From assembly GCF_001598375.1 (NCBI RefSeq), contig NZ_BCYV01000007.1:186001-250000 (forward strand): a stretch of 64,000 nt of DNA. Direction: 5' to 3'. Made by a program: the position numbers and the translations under genes. This stretch comes from Novosphingobium capsulatum NBRC 12533 (GTDB taxonomy: Bacteria; Pseudomonadota; Alphaproteobacteria; Sphingomonadales; Sphingomonadaceae). The number at the start of each line of letters is the position of its first letter. Position 1 is the first letter of the stretch. The notes under the pieces were generated by a model, which had not been told where the DNA came from, made no database searches, and worked only from the letters and a program-made list of their open reading frames with translations. Positions 55,963 through 64,000 of this stretch are shown piece by piece.

Positions 55963-57145
55963 GGGCCTGCTTCCAATCGCGCTTGATCTTCTTGGCCAGG
56001 CTCCACTTGTGCACTTCGGTCGGGCCATCATAGATGCGGAACGCGCGGATTTCGCGGAACACCTGCTCCACGATGGTCTTGTCGGTCACGCCGGTGCCGC
56101 CCATCACCTGGACGCAGCGATCGGCCACGCGCATCAGCGCCTCTGACACTGCAACCTTGCTCATGCTGCTTTCGGCCGTGCCCAGGCTGCCGGTATCGAG
56201 CACGCTGGCGCACCAGTCGATCATCAGTTCCGCCTGCTTCAGGTCGATCAGGTTTTCGGCCAGCATGAAGCCCACGCCTTCATGATCGATCAGCGGCTTG
56301 CCAAAGGCCATGCGGCGGTTGGCATAGTCGCTGGCGATCTCGTTGGCGCGCTGGCAGGCGCCCAGCCAGCGCATGCAGTGCGACAGGCGCGCGGGCGAAA
56401 GGCGGATCTGGGCATATTTGAACCCTTCGCCCGCCTGGCCCAGCATCTGGTCGGCCGGCACGCGCAGATTGTCGATCGTGACCGTGGCATGGCCGCCGGG
56501 CATCGAGCTGTCGATCGTATTGGGCACATGATCGATGCGGATCGCCGGATCGGGCAGATCGACCAGGAACATGCAGGCCCCGCCCGCGCTGTCGGCCTCT
56601 TCCGATCGCGCCATGACGATGCCCACCTGCGCGCCATCGGCGCCGGTGATGAAGCACTTGGTGCCATTGATCACCCAATGGTTGCCATCCTTGCGGCACG
56701 TGGTGATCATCATCGAGGGGTCAGACCCGGCGCCTTGCAGCTCGGCCGGCTCGGTCATGAAAAAGGCCGATCGCGCATGGCCTTCGACCATCGGCTTGAG
56801 GAAACGCTCGCGCAGCGCAGCGTCGCCCACCTTGCCCAGGAGGTACATGTTGCCCTCGTCGGGCGCGGCCGTGTTGCAGGCCAGCGGCCCCAGCGGCGAA
56901 AGACCGCTGGCCGCCAGGACCACCGCCGTCTCGCGCTGGGTCAGATGGCCGCCGTCGGGCATGATGTGCGGGGTCAGCACGCCGGCCGCACGGGCCTTTT
57001 CACGCAGTTCATGCACCAGCGCATCGGTCGGCGCGCCGTGATGGTCGCGGCGCGGGTCTTGTTCATAGGGCGCGACCACCTCGCGCACAAAGGTTTCCAC
57101 CTTGCGCGCCAGGTCTTGCGCCGCTGCCATGCCGATCCCGCTCAT
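55952..57145 (-). CDS. Acyl-CoA dehydrogenase, ACAD10/11-like
   Basis: 397 residues. Flavoprotein blocks are AFFMTEPAELQGAGSDPSMM, WVINGTKCFITGADGAQ, RRMAFGKPLIDHEGVGFML, GGTGVTDKTIVEQVFREI and RIYDGPTEVHKWSLAKKI. The C-terminal YDGPTEVH is typical of ACAD10/11-type enzymes. With the overlapping kinase-like gene it probably processes 4-hydroxy fatty acyl-CoAs or branched relatives; this is inference from mammalian fusions. ATG 57145 is used, directly after GTG 57148, with GGAGAGG upstream. It follows the SDR gene by 38 bases. Confidence 0.9.
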   Translation of the reverse strand: MSGIGMAAAQDLARKVETFVREVVAPYEQDPRRDHHGAPTDALVHELREKARAAGVLTPHIMPDGGHLTQRETAVVLAASGLSPLGPLACNTAAPDEGNMYLLGKVGDAALRERFLKPMVEGHARSAFFMTEPAELQGAGSDPSMMITTCRKDGNHWVINGTKCFITGADGAQVGIVMARSEEADSAGGACMFLVDLPDPAIRIDHVPNTIDSSMPGGHATVTIDNLRVPADQMLGQAGEGFKYAQIRLSPARLSHCMRWLGACQRANEIASDYANRRMAFGKPLIDHEGVGFMLAENLIDLKQAELMIDWCASVLDTGSLGTAESSMSKVAVSEALMRVADRCVQVMGGTGVTDKTIVEQVFREIRAFRIYDGPTEVHKWSLAKKIKRDWKQAHAH

Positions 57146-57183
57146 CACCCTCTCCTTGTGCTTTTGGTCTGGTGTCTGCGCGC

Positions 57184-57951
57184 TCAGCGCGGGGCCATGC
57201 GGATCGCGCCGTCGAGGCGGATAACCTCGCCATTGAGCATGGAATTGCCCACGATCGCTTCCACCAGCTTGGCATATTCGGCCGGCTGGCCCAGGCGGCT
57301 GGGGAACGGCACCTGCTGCCCCAGCGAATCCTGTGCATCCTGCGGCAGGCTGGCGAGCATCGGCGTCCAGAAGATGCCCGGCGCAATGGTGTTCACGCGA
57401 ATGCCAAAGCGGGCCAATTCACGCGCGATCGGCAGCGCCATGGCGGCCACGCCACCCTTGCTGGCGGCATAGGCGGGCTGGCCGATCTGGCCATCGAACG
57501 CGGCAACGCTGGCCGTGTTGACGATCACCCCGCGCGCGCCATCGGCATCGAGCGGTTCAGCGTCAAAGATGCGCGCGGCAAACTTGGACAGCACGTTGAA
57601 CGTGCCGATCAGGTTGATGTTGATGATCTTGGCAAAATCAGCCAGCGGCAGCGGGCTGCCATCGCGGCTCAAGACCTTGGCTGGCGGGGCAATCCCGGCG
57701 CAGTTGACCAGGATGCGCGCCTTGCCGTGCACGGCTTCGGCCTGGGCGATAGCATCGCTCACCGATGCTTCATCGGTCACGTCCACCGTCTTGAACAGGC
57801 CGCCGATTTCGGCTGCCTTGGCCTCTCCGGCTGCCGCGTTGAGATCGAACAATGCCACCTTGGCACCGCGCGCGCTGAGCATTTCTGCTGTCGCGGCACC
57901 CAGGCCCGATGCGCCGCCGGTAACGATGGCCGCAAGGCCGTTGATATCCAT
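57184..57951 (-). CDS. SDR 3-hydroxyacyl-CoA dehydrogenase (HSD10-like)
   Basis: 255-residue short-chain dehydrogenase. It has the cofactor motif TGGASGLG near residues 11-18, VNCAGIAPP near 84, and catalytic Tyr161/Lys165 in [21 protein letters not shown] places an acidic residue for NAD preference. The C-terminal [16 protein letters not shown] and the insert after CAGI match type-2 3-hydroxyacyl-CoA dehydrogenases (HSD17B10-like), which oxidise 2-methyl-3-hydroxybutyryl-CoA and related substrates. It fits between the acyl-CoA dehydrogenases as the beta-oxidation alcohol step. Confidence 0.88.
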   Translation of the reverse strand: MDINGLAAIVTGGASGLGAATAEMLSARGAKVALFDLNAAAGEAKAAEIGGLFKTVDVTDEASVSDAIAQAEAVHGKARILVNCAGIAPPAKVLSRDGSPLPLADFAKIININLIGTFNVLSKFAARIFDAEPLDADGARGVIVNTASVAAFDGQIGQPAYAASKGGVAAMALPIARELARFGIRVNTIAPGIFWTPMLASLPQDAQDSLGQQVPFPSRLGQPAEYAKLVEAIVGNSMLNGEVIRLDGAIRMAPR

Positions 57952-58050
57952 GAACCTGTCTCCCGAACTCTGTCGATTTGCTGTTGTCTTTAGGATGCTT
58001 TGCCGCGCGGCCGCACTGGCCGAAACACTAGCGCGCCTATCCCGCCCCAG

Positions 58051-59184
58051 TCATCCAGCCAGGGCCCGCGCAATCACCATGCGCTGGATATCCGATGTGC
58101 CTTCATAGATCTGGCACACCCGCACATCGCGATAGATCTTGGCCACGCCGTATTCCTCGAGATAGCCATAGCCACCCAGCGTCTGGATCGCGCCGGAAAC
58201 CACCGCCTCTGCGGTTTCAGAGGCGACCAGCTTGGCCATCGAGGCTTCCTGCAGGCAGGGTGCCCCGGTCTGTTTTACCGCAGCGGCGTGCAGCACCAGC
58301 TGGCGCGCCGCCTCCAGCCGCGCGGCCAGGTCGGCCAGGCGGTGGCCCACGGCCTGGTGGGCAATGATCGGCTGGCCAAAGCTTTTGCGGTCCTTGGCAT
58401 AGGCCACGGCAATGGCCAGCGCGGCGTCGGCCATGCCGATGCACTGCGCGGCAATGCCGATCCTCCCGGCCTCCAGGTTGGACAGCGCGATGCGATAGCC
58501 CTGCCCCGGCGCGCCCAGCACCATGTCATCGGGCACGAACACATCATCGAACCGGATCGCGCAGGTATCGGATGCCCACTGCCCCAGCTTGTGCTCCACC
58601 TTGTCCACGACATAGCCGGGGCTGTCGGTGGGCACGAGGAAGGCGGTGATGCCCTTCTTGCCGGCGGCCGGATCACTGGCGGCAAAGACGATCGCCACCT
58701 TGCCGATGCGGCCGTTGGAAATGAACTGCTTGGCGCCATTGAGCGACCAGCCACCATCCACCCGCGTGGCCCGCGTGCGCAGCGCCGACGCATCCGATCC
58801 GGCATCTGCCTCGGTCAGGGCAAAGGCGCCCGTGGCGCGTCCGGCCACCAGATCGGGCAGGAAGCGGGCGCGCTGCGCGGCACTGCCATAGGCGAGGATT
58901 CCCGCCACGATCAGGCTGTTGTGGATCGACACGATCGTCGAAAGCGCGCCATCGCCCGCCGCAATCTCGATCAGCGCCAGGGCATAGGACACCGCATCGA
59001 GCCCGGCGCCGCCTTCGCTTTCCGGCGCGGTCATGCCCATCAGGCCCAGTTGCGCCATCTGCGCGAACAGTTCGGGGGGATAGCCCCCCGCTTCCTCGAA
59101 CGCGCGGGTGTTCGGGCGCAGCTGCTCCTGGGCAAAGGCGCGAACCATGTCGCGCACGGCCATCTGGGTTTCGTCGAGAATCAT
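58051..59184 (-). CDS. Short/branched-chain acyl-CoA dehydrogenase
   Basis: 377 residues, standard length. Blocks are GAFALTEADAGSDASALRTR, WSLNGAKQFISNGRIGKVAI, the CoA/FAD region GYRIALSNLEAGRIGIAAQC, and the C-terminal LGGYGYLEEYGVAKIYRD and YEGTSDIQRMVIARAL. The last block carries the catalytic Glu (YEGT) of the short-chain, butyryl- and isobutyryl-CoA groups. It is first in the minus-strand operon. The divergent TetR gene and the palindrome TACTCACGAGTA between them suggest repression until acyl-CoAs accumulate. Confidence 0.92.
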   Translation of the reverse strand: MILDETQMAVRDMVRAFAQEQLRPNTRAFEEAGGYPPELFAQMAQLGLMGMTAPESEGGAGLDAVSYALALIEIAAGDGALSTIVSIHNSLIVAGILAYGSAAQRARFLPDLVAGRATGAFALTEADAGSDASALRTRATRVDGGWSLNGAKQFISNGRIGKVAIVFAASDPAAGKKGITAFLVPTDSPGYVVDKVEHKLGQWASDTCAIRFDDVFVPDDMVLGAPGQGYRIALSNLEAGRIGIAAQCIGMADAALAIAVAYAKDRKSFGQPIIAHQAVGHRLADLAARLEAARQLVLHAAAVKQTGAPCLQEASMAKLVASETAEAVVSGAIQTLGGYGYLEEYGVAKIYRDVRVCQIYEGTSDIQRMVIARALAG

Positions 59185-59206
59185 GGATACTGACCGGACT
59201 ATTGTT

Positions 59207-59218
59207 TACTCACGAGTA
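59207..59218. promoter_or_regulatory. Palindrome in the TetR/acyl-CoA dehydrogenase divergon
   Basis: TACTC-AC-GAGTA, a perfect five-pair inverted repeat with a two-base centre, 23 bases before the dehydrogenase ATG and 58 bases before the TetR start. It is AT-richer than its surroundings and is the best candidate operator for the TetR protein. Confidence 0.5.
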
Positions 59219-59276
59219 GATTGCCTTCTGTTCGGTATCATGTCAACACGTCCTCGCAGCCGATGGAGCCGAAAAG

Positions 59277-59894
59277 TTGCCGCCAGCCGATTCCCCGTTT
59301 CAATCCCCGCAACAGCGCAGCAAGGCGCGCGCCGCCAAGCGCGAGGCCGTGCTGCGCGCGGCGGTGCAGATGTTCAACGAACGTGGCTTTCACCAGACCT
59401 CGCTGGATGACGTGGCGGCCAGCCTGGGGATCTCCAAGCCGACGATCTATCACTACCTCGGCAACAAGGATCAGGTGCTGCTCGAATGCGTGACGATCGG
59501 CCTGTCGCAACTGCTCGAAGCGGCAGAGCAGGCGCGCCAGACCGACGGCAACGGGGCCCAACGGCTGCGCCTGTTCCTGACGCGCTATGCCCAGGTCAAC
59601 ATGGACGATTTCGGCCGCTGCGTGGTGCGCACCGGGGCCGAGGCGCTGGGCCCTGACAGCCGCGCCCAGTTCCAGGCACTCAAGCGCAAGATCGACAGCG
59701 CCATGCGCGAACTGATCGAGGAAGGCGTGGCTGATGGCTCGCTGGCGCCGACCAATACCAAGCTGCTGGGCTTTGCCCTGGCCGGCGCGCTCAACTGGCC
59801 GGGCCGCTGGCACGATCCCCAGGGCGAACTGCCCCCGGCGCGCATTGCCGAAGAACTTGTCACCATGCTCGCGCAGGGTTTTCTGCCGCGCTAG
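59277..59894 (+). CDS. TetR-family regulator of the acyl-CoA operon
   Basis: 205 residues. The N-terminal HTH is at about 18-65 (REAVLRAAVQMFNERGFHQT, VAASLGISKPTIYHYLGNKD). The C-terminal ligand-binding part is 130 residues with TRYAQVNMDDFGRCVVRTG, resembling acyl-CoA-responsive TetR proteins. The start is a TTG at 59277 with GGAG eight bases upstream; the ATG at 59240 is out of frame. It diverges from the acyl-CoA dehydrogenase gene. Its stop overlaps the convergent small membrane protein gene by four bases. Confidence 0.87.
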   Translation: MPPADSPFQSPQQRSKARAAKREAVLRAAVQMFNERGFHQTSLDDVAASLGISKPTIYHYLGNKDQVLLECVTIGLSQLLEAAEQARQTDGNGAQRLRLFLTRYAQVNMDDFGRCVVRTGAEALGPDSRAQFQALKRKIDSAMRELIEEGVADGSLAPTNTKLLGFALAGALNWPGRWHDPQGELPPARIAEELVTMLAQGFLPR

Positions 59895-60157
59895 GCGCTC
59901 GGCCGTTCCGCTTCCCGGCGCCACAGGCGCGGATCAGCCAGGTGGATCGGCAGCGATAGTGCCAGCGGCAGCGCGATCCACGGCCAAGGCGCGCCCACCA
60001 GTGCAGCGCGCAGCCCCAACACGATAAGCGCGGCGGGCCCCAGCATGATCATCACCAGGCCCAACCCCCGCCCGCGCGCCAGCAGCCAGGCCGCCTCGAT
60101 CACCAGCGCCGCCAGCATCACATCGGCAGCATGGCCACTGGCGAAATAGGTGCCCAT
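59891..60157 (-). CDS. Small membrane protein at the edge of the photosynthesis cluster
   Basis: 88 residues with about three hydrophobic segments (AADVMLAALVIEAAWLLA, LGLVMIMLGPAALIVLGL, PWPWIALPLALSLPIHLAD). No family recognised with confidence. It lies ten bases after the tspO stop on the same strand, so it is probably cotranscribed with bchG-pucC-bchP-tspO. A role in pigment or membrane biogenesis is only guessed from position. Confidence 0.6.
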   Translation of the reverse strand: MGTYFASGHAADVMLAALVIEAAWLLARGRGLGLVMIMLGPAALIVLGLRAALVGAPWPWIALPLALSLPIHLADPRLWRREAERPSA

Positions 60158-60167
60158 CTTGCCTGCC

Positions 60168-60647
60168 CTAGAACGGGCCGTTCAATTGAACGACCTGCCA
60201 GTTGAGCATACCCGCGACGCTCACCCACGCTAGGTAAGGCAGCAGCAGCACGGCCGCCAGGCGCGAGATGCGCAGGCAATAAAGGATCAGCACCGCGATC
60301 GAGCACCATAGCGCGACCAGCTCGAAAAAGGCCCAGTCCGGCCGCTGGACGCGAAAGAACAGCAGGCTCCACAAGATGTTGAGAAAACCGTTGAGGGCAA
60401 AGAGCCCGATCACCGTGTCAGACGTGCGCACATCACGCGCGGCGCGCCAAGCATTGACCCCGGCGGTGGCCGCCAAGGCAAAGATCACTGTCCAGGCGAT
60501 CGGAAACACCGGGCGCGGCGGGGTGAACGCCGGCTTGTGCAGCGCTTCATACCATGGCCCAAGGTCGGTGATCGTGCCGCCCAGCAGCGCGACCACCAGC
60601 GCCGCGACCACGGCGATGCCCACGGGCATGGCCCAGGGCCGGCTCAT
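60168..60647 (-). CDS. tspO: TspO/MBR family tryptophan-rich sensory protein
   Basis: 159 residues, five membrane segments, normal TspO length. Trp- and Pro-rich signature parts are seen: WYEALHKPAFTPPRPVFPIAW, NGFLNILWSLLFF and PYLAWVSVAGMLNWQVVQLN. TspO binds tetrapyrroles, and in Rhodobacter it dampens photosynthesis gene expression in response to oxygen and light. Here it is translationally coupled to bchP by an ATGA overlap, which fits a function in tetrapyrrole homeostasis. Confidence 0.93.
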   Translation of the reverse strand: MSRPWAMPVGIAVVAALVVALLGGTITDLGPWYEALHKPAFTPPRPVFPIAWTVIFALAATAGVNAWRAARDVRTSDTVIGLFALNGFLNILWSLLFFRVQRPDWAFFELVALWCSIAVLILYCLRISRLAAVLLLPYLAWVSVAGMLNWQVVQLNGPF

Positions 60648-61873
60648 GGCGCGGGACTTTCGGTGGCGGGCCGGGCCAGGCCGAGCAGGTGTGCGCAATC
60701 TTTCAGGAAAATGCGCAAGTGCGCCATGGGTCGCTGCCGCACCAGTCGCTTGTTCATATAGGCCTGCCAGGTCAGCTGTTGCACATCGCGATCGGCGCAC
60801 ATCGCCACAAAGCGCTCGCGGCGCTTGTCGCTGGAATACCAGAAATACTGCATCATCCCGAGAATCCAGAACACACGGCCATGCGCGCGCAGGAACGTGC
60901 GCCGCGCCTGGCGCAAGACCGCAGGATTGCCACAGGCGAGGAATTCCAGCGCGGTCTGCGCGGCAATGCGCCCACCGGCCATGGCGTAATAGATGCCCTC
61001 GCCCGAAGCCGGCGCCACCACCCCGGCGGCGTCGCCCGCCAAGAGCACATCGCGCCCGTTGTCCCACCGCCGCAGCGGCTTGAGCGGGATCGGCGCGCCT
61101 TCGCGGCGGATCGTCTCGCAGCGGGAAAGGCCCATGTCCTGGCGCATCAATGCCACCGACTGGCGCAGCGAAAAGCCCTTGCGCGCCGAGCCCACGCCAA
61201 TGCTGGCGGTTTCACCATGGGGAAAGACCCAGCCATAGAAATCGGGCGAGACGCGGCCCTGATAGAGCACGTCGCAACGCGTGGCGTCGAAATCCTGCCC
61301 ACCAGCGACGCCTTGCGCGGTGGCCGGCGCGCGGATCACCTCGTGATAGGCAAAGACGCAAGGGTTGCGTTCCGCTCCCGGCACATGCGCGCGGGCCACG
61401 GCAGAGCGGGCGCCGTCGGCCCCGATCACCAGCCGGGCGCGCACCCGTTGCATCGCGCCGCCGCGCGTGGCGCGATAGCGCACGATCGCCCCGCCGTCCG
61501 CGTCGCGCTCCAGGCTGTCATAGGTACCGGTACGCCGCACCGCACCGGCCGTGGCGGCACGCGCGCGCAGCCATTCGTCAAATACCTCACGGTCGACCAT
61601 GCCGACATAGCCGATCTCGCCCACCGGCATGTCCACCGCGCGGCGCGAGGGCGCCACCATGCGCGCGGCGCGCGCCCGCGCCACCAGCAGCGATTGCGGC
61701 ACCTCGAACTCTTCCAGCAGGCGCGGCGGCACCGCCCCGCCACACGGCTTGATCCGCCCGCCACGATCGAGCAGCAGTACCGAACGCCCGGCGCGCGCCA
61801 GATCCCAGGCCGTGGTGGCGCCGCACGGGCCGCCGCCGATCACCACGACATCGAACTGTTCGTCCTGGTTCAT
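60644..61873 (-). CDS. bchP: Geranylgeranyl diphosphate/geranylgeranyl-bacteriochlorophyll reductase
   Basis: 409 residues. It reduces three double bonds of the geranylgeranyl tail of bacteriochlorophyll a to phytyl. The flavin-binding start is VVVIGGGPCGATTAWDLARAG (split here as VVVIGGGPCGA and TTAWDLARAG), followed by IKPCGGAVPPRLL, YGWVFPHGETASIGVG and LLAGDAAGVVAPASGEGIYYA. These match BchP/ChlP closely. The gene overlaps both its upstream neighbour (PucC-like) and tspO by four bases, so the whole minus-strand block is one tightly coupled operon. Confidence 0.94.
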   Translation of the reverse strand: MNQDEQFDVVVIGGGPCGATTAWDLARAGRSVLLLDRGGRIKPCGGAVPPRLLEEFEVPQSLLVARARAARMVAPSRRAVDMPVGEIGYVGMVDREVFDEWLRARAATAGAVRRTGTYDSLERDADGGAIVRYRATRGGAMQRVRARLVIGADGARSAVARAHVPGAERNPCVFAYHEVIRAPATAQGVAGGQDFDATRCDVLYQGRVSPDFYGWVFPHGETASIGVGSARKGFSLRQSVALMRQDMGLSRCETIRREGAPIPLKPLRRWDNGRDVLLAGDAAGVVAPASGEGIYYAMAGGRIAAQTALEFLACGNPAVLRQARRTFLRAHGRVFWILGMMQYFWYSSDKRRERFVAMCADRDVQQLTWQAYMNKRLVRQRPMAHLRIFLKDCAHLLGLARPATESPAP

Positions 61874-63192
61874 ATCGCCACAGACCTCAGGCTGGCGACC
61901 GGCCGGGCCACGCCGCGCGTGCGCATGGCCAGGAGCGCGGAATAGAGAAACAGTCCCGCCTCGGCGGCAAAGATCAGGGCAAAGGCCTTGCCCGGCGTGC
62001 CAAAGGCGCCGCGCGCCACATCGACGCCCAGCGCCCCGATCAGCCCACCCAGGCCAAAGGCAATGGCCTGCGCAGTGCCCCACACCCCCATACGCACGCC
62101 TTCACCCTGGCGGCGGCCGGCGCCGGCCAGGCCCATCATCGATCCGATGGCGGACACCGCAAAGGCGCCGTTGCACAGACCCAGGAGGGCAATATTGGCC
62201 GCAATCGGCCAGCCCGGGCCAACCCAGGCAGCCATGGCCAGCCCGGCCAGCGCCACGGCCGAACCCAGGCAGCCGACCATGGTCCAGGTGCGCAGCTCGA
62301 TCGGCAGGCGCCCGCGAAACGCGCTGCCGCCCACGCCGGTTGCGATCATGCCGATCAGCACGCCGCCGTTCTGCAATCCCGACAGGCTGGTCGATTGCCC
62401 CGGCGTCATCGCAAAGACCAGGCCGGTGAACGGCTCCAGGATCAGATCCTGCATGCTGTAAGCGAGCATCGATACGAAGATGAACAGCGTGAAGCGCCGC
62501 GCTTCATCGTCGGCGAAAATCTCGGCCAGTGCCTCCTTGAGCGAGAGCGGCGGTCCGGCCACTGGCGCCGCGCTGGCGGGCAGCAGCGGACCGCGCCCCT
62601 CCAGGCGGAACGTGGCCAAGACCGTGACCAGCAGCGCCGCGCCCACCACGCCGGCGGAAACGGCGGTCAGCCGCTGTTCGGAATAGGGATCGAGCAGCGC
62701 CCCGGCCGTACCCGCTGCCACCACGATGCCAAAGACCATCATGATCCAGGTCACGGCAGCGGCCGCCGCGCGCCGTTCGGGCGCCACGCCCGTGGCCAGC
62801 AGCGCCAACACCGAGGTGCCCGCCGCGCCCACGCCGGCGCCGATCAGGGTAAAGGCAAAGACCGACAGGGCAATACCCTTGAAGCGCGATTCATCGAGCA
62901 TGGTCACGCCATGCACCGCCAACAGCGCGCCCAGCCCCAGCGTAACCATGCCGGCCAGTATCCACGGCGTGCGCCGCCGGCCAATATCCGATCCATGGCC
63001 CCACAGCGGGCGCGACAGTTGCACGCCATAGTGCCAGGCCACCAGCCCAGCCGGAATGCCGGCGGCGAGGCCATATTCCAGCACCATCAGGCGGTTGAGC
63101 AACGAGGTTGCCAACATGGTGATCGCCCCGATCGCCGCCTGCACCGCGCCCAGGCGCAGGATGGACCACCAGCCGAACGCGTGCTGTCTCAC
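61870..63192 (-). CDS. PucC/BCH2-family MFS-like transporter of the photosynthesis cluster
   Basis: 440 residues with about twelve membrane segments. The N-terminal VRQHAFGWWSILRLGAVQAA and MVLEYGLAAGIPAGLVAWHY are typical of the PucC/LhaA/ORF428 group that helps assemble light-harvesting complexes or deliver bacteriochlorophyll. The middle loop has LILEPFTGLVFAMTPGQSTS. The GTG at 63192, after GGAGGATACCT and overlapping the bchG stop (GTGA), is the start. Lying between bchG and bchP, it is the ORF428/bch2-like copy and not the puf/puc-linked one. Confidence 0.88.
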   Translation of the reverse strand: MRQHAFGWWSILRLGAVQAAIGAITMLATSLLNRLMVLEYGLAAGIPAGLVAWHYGVQLSRPLWGHGSDIGRRRTPWILAGMVTLGLGALLAVHGVTMLDESRFKGIALSVFAFTLIGAGVGAAGTSVLALLATGVAPERRAAAAAVTWIMMVFGIVVAAGTAGALLDPYSEQRLTAVSAGVVGAALLVTVLATFRLEGRGPLLPASAAPVAGPPLSLKEALAEIFADDEARRFTLFIFVSMLAYSMQDLILEPFTGLVFAMTPGQSTSLSGLQNGGVLIGMIATGVGGSAFRGRLPIELRTWTMVGCLGSAVALAGLAMAAWVGPGWPIAANIALLGLCNGAFAVSAIGSMMGLAGAGRRQGEGVRMGVWGTAQAIAFGLGGLIGALGVDVARGAFGTPGKAFALIFAAEAGLFLYSALLAMRTRGVARPVASLRSVAI

Positions 63193-64000
63193 AGGTATCC
63201 TCCCAGGCCGAGCGCGGCGGCCATCATGCCAAAGACATAAAGCGACACGCCGGTGGCATTGTACCAGGGCGCGCGCGCCGCGGGATCGGCCACCAGCCGG
63301 GGCATCAGCGCCAGTTGCGCGGCCAGCAGCACCGCCACGGCCAGCGCCGGCACCGCCAGATGCCAGCGCCACAGCAACAGCACGACCACTCCCTGCGGCA
63401 CGGCCATCACCGCGCTGGCCAGCAGCGCCGCGCGGCGTTCCCCCAGAACCACCGGCAAAGAGCGCAGCCCGGTCAGGCGATCACCCACCACGGCCTTGAA
63501 ATCGTTGAGCGTCATGATGCCATGCGCGCCCAGGCTATAGAGCGCCAGGACAGCCAGCACCCGACCCGAGGGCAGCGCCCCGGCCATCACCGCCGCCCCG
63601 GTGAACCAGCTCAACCCTTCATAGCTGAGCGCCACAACTGCCGGGCCAATCCAGCCGCTGGTCTTGAAGCGCAAGGGCGGCGCGCTGTAGGCCCAGGCGC
63701 AGGCGAGGCCCAATGTCGTGGCGGCCAGCACCCATGGCCCGGTGAGCGCCGCCACCAGCAGCGAAACGCCGCTCCAGATGATCGCGATGGCCAGGCCCCA
63801 GCGTCCGGCGATGCGGCCGGAGGGGATCGGGCGGTGCGGCTCGTTGATGGCATCGACATGGCGATCGAACCAGTCGTTCACCGCCTGGCTGGTGCCACAT
63901 ACCAGCGGGCCGGCCAGCGCAATGCCGGCGATCAGGAAAGACCAGCGCGAGGCAACCGGCACGCCCGATGACAGCACGCCGCACACCATCGCCCACATCG
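63189..64000 (-). CDS. bchG: Bacteriochlorophyll synthase (prenyltransferase), N-terminus cut by window
   Basis: About 269 residues are visible; the family is near 300, so the first 30 or so lie beyond base 64000. It attaches the geranylgeranyl chain to bacteriochlorophyllide a, the step before BchP. The UbiA-type Asp motif is NDWFDRHVDAINEPHRPIPS, and the second one is MTLNDFKAVVGDRLTG; about eight membrane segments follow each other. FKTSGWIGPAVVALSYEGLS is a chlorophyll-synthase block. Its stop overlaps the PucC-like start. An in-frame ATG near 63998 is internal to the expected protein. Confidence 0.93.
   Translation of the reverse strand, partial: MWAMVCGVLSSGVPVASRWSFLIAGIALAGPLVCGTSQAVNDWFDRHVDAINEPHRPIPSGRIAGRWGLAIAIIWSGVSLLVAALTGPWVLAATTLGLACAWAYSAPPLRFKTSGWIGPAVVALSYEGLSWFTGAAVMAGALPSGRVLAVLALYSLGAHGIMTLNDFKAVVGDRLTGLRSLPVVLGERRAALLASAVMAVPQGVVVLLLWRWHLAVPALAVAVLLAAQLALMPRLVADPAARAPWYNATGVSLYVFGMMAAALGLGGYL

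Overview
The window is high-GC DNA with dense genes, many 4-base ATGA/GTGA start-stop overlaps, TonB-dependent receptors paired with glycoside hydrolases, several acyl-CoA dehydrogenases, and at the right edge a bacteriochlorophyll gene block (bchG, a PucC-like carrier, bchP, tspO). This fits an alphaproteobacterium of the Sphingomonadales (Novosphingobium-like), probably an aerobic anoxygenic phototroph. The assignment is inferred from gene content; no rRNA or tRNA gene is visible.

Left, 1-19.8 kb: a uronate/pectin-type utilisation locus. A minus-strand operon (MhpD-like hydratase, ExuT-like carrier, secreted GH43) diverges from a LacI regulator. Next come kduI-kduD-kdgK-carboxylesterase, a TonB receptor, a secreted esterase and a second LacI regulator. 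A divergent pair, uxaC + UxuB-type reductase against uxaA, follows. Together these would import oligosaccharides, trim and de-esterify them, and convert unsaturated uronates and galacturonate to 2-keto-3-deoxygluconate and its 6-phosphate. Five copies of a near-palindrome of the form TGACACCGGTTACC lie in front of the first LacI gene's divergon, kduI and the TonB receptor. They outline a regulon that can be read directly from the DNA. A proline-rich lipoprotein closes the region.

Middle, 19.9-30.3 kb: a CoA-linked catabolic cluster I cannot match to a known pathway. It holds a pair of PimC/PimD- or FadE-like acyl-CoA dehydrogenases, a LuxR solo, a cysteine-free DUF35 protein, a thiolase-like protein with altered active-site motifs, and a complete E1alpha-E1beta-E2 2-oxoacid/acetoin-type dehydrogenase whose E2 has two E3-binding domains. 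A VOC protein and an MDR reductase complete it. This is the best candidate for an undescribed system. A strong hairpin and an AT-rich foreign lipoprotein gene separate it from the next block.

31-42 kb: a second carbohydrate locus, probably for beta-glucan: TonB receptor, GH3, GH30, acyltransferase and a second GH3 on the minus strand, with a divergent third LacI regulator and two abutting 14-bp operator-like repeats. 42-46 kb: katG, an alpha/beta hydrolase and a LysR regulator.

46-60 kb: branched-chain and fatty acyl-CoA catabolism. A leucine-type operon (isovaleryl-CoA dehydrogenase, both methylcrotonyl-CoA carboxylase subunits, MaoC hydratase, CitE-like lyase) is followed by an HTH-DUF4019 membrane protein and a minus-strand series: acyl-CoA dehydrogenase, SDR, ACAD11-like dehydrogenase, its kinase-like partner, enoyl-CoA hydratase and nitronate monooxygenase. 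A TetR regulator is divergent from that series. 60-64 kb: one edge of the photosynthesis gene cluster, on the minus strand.
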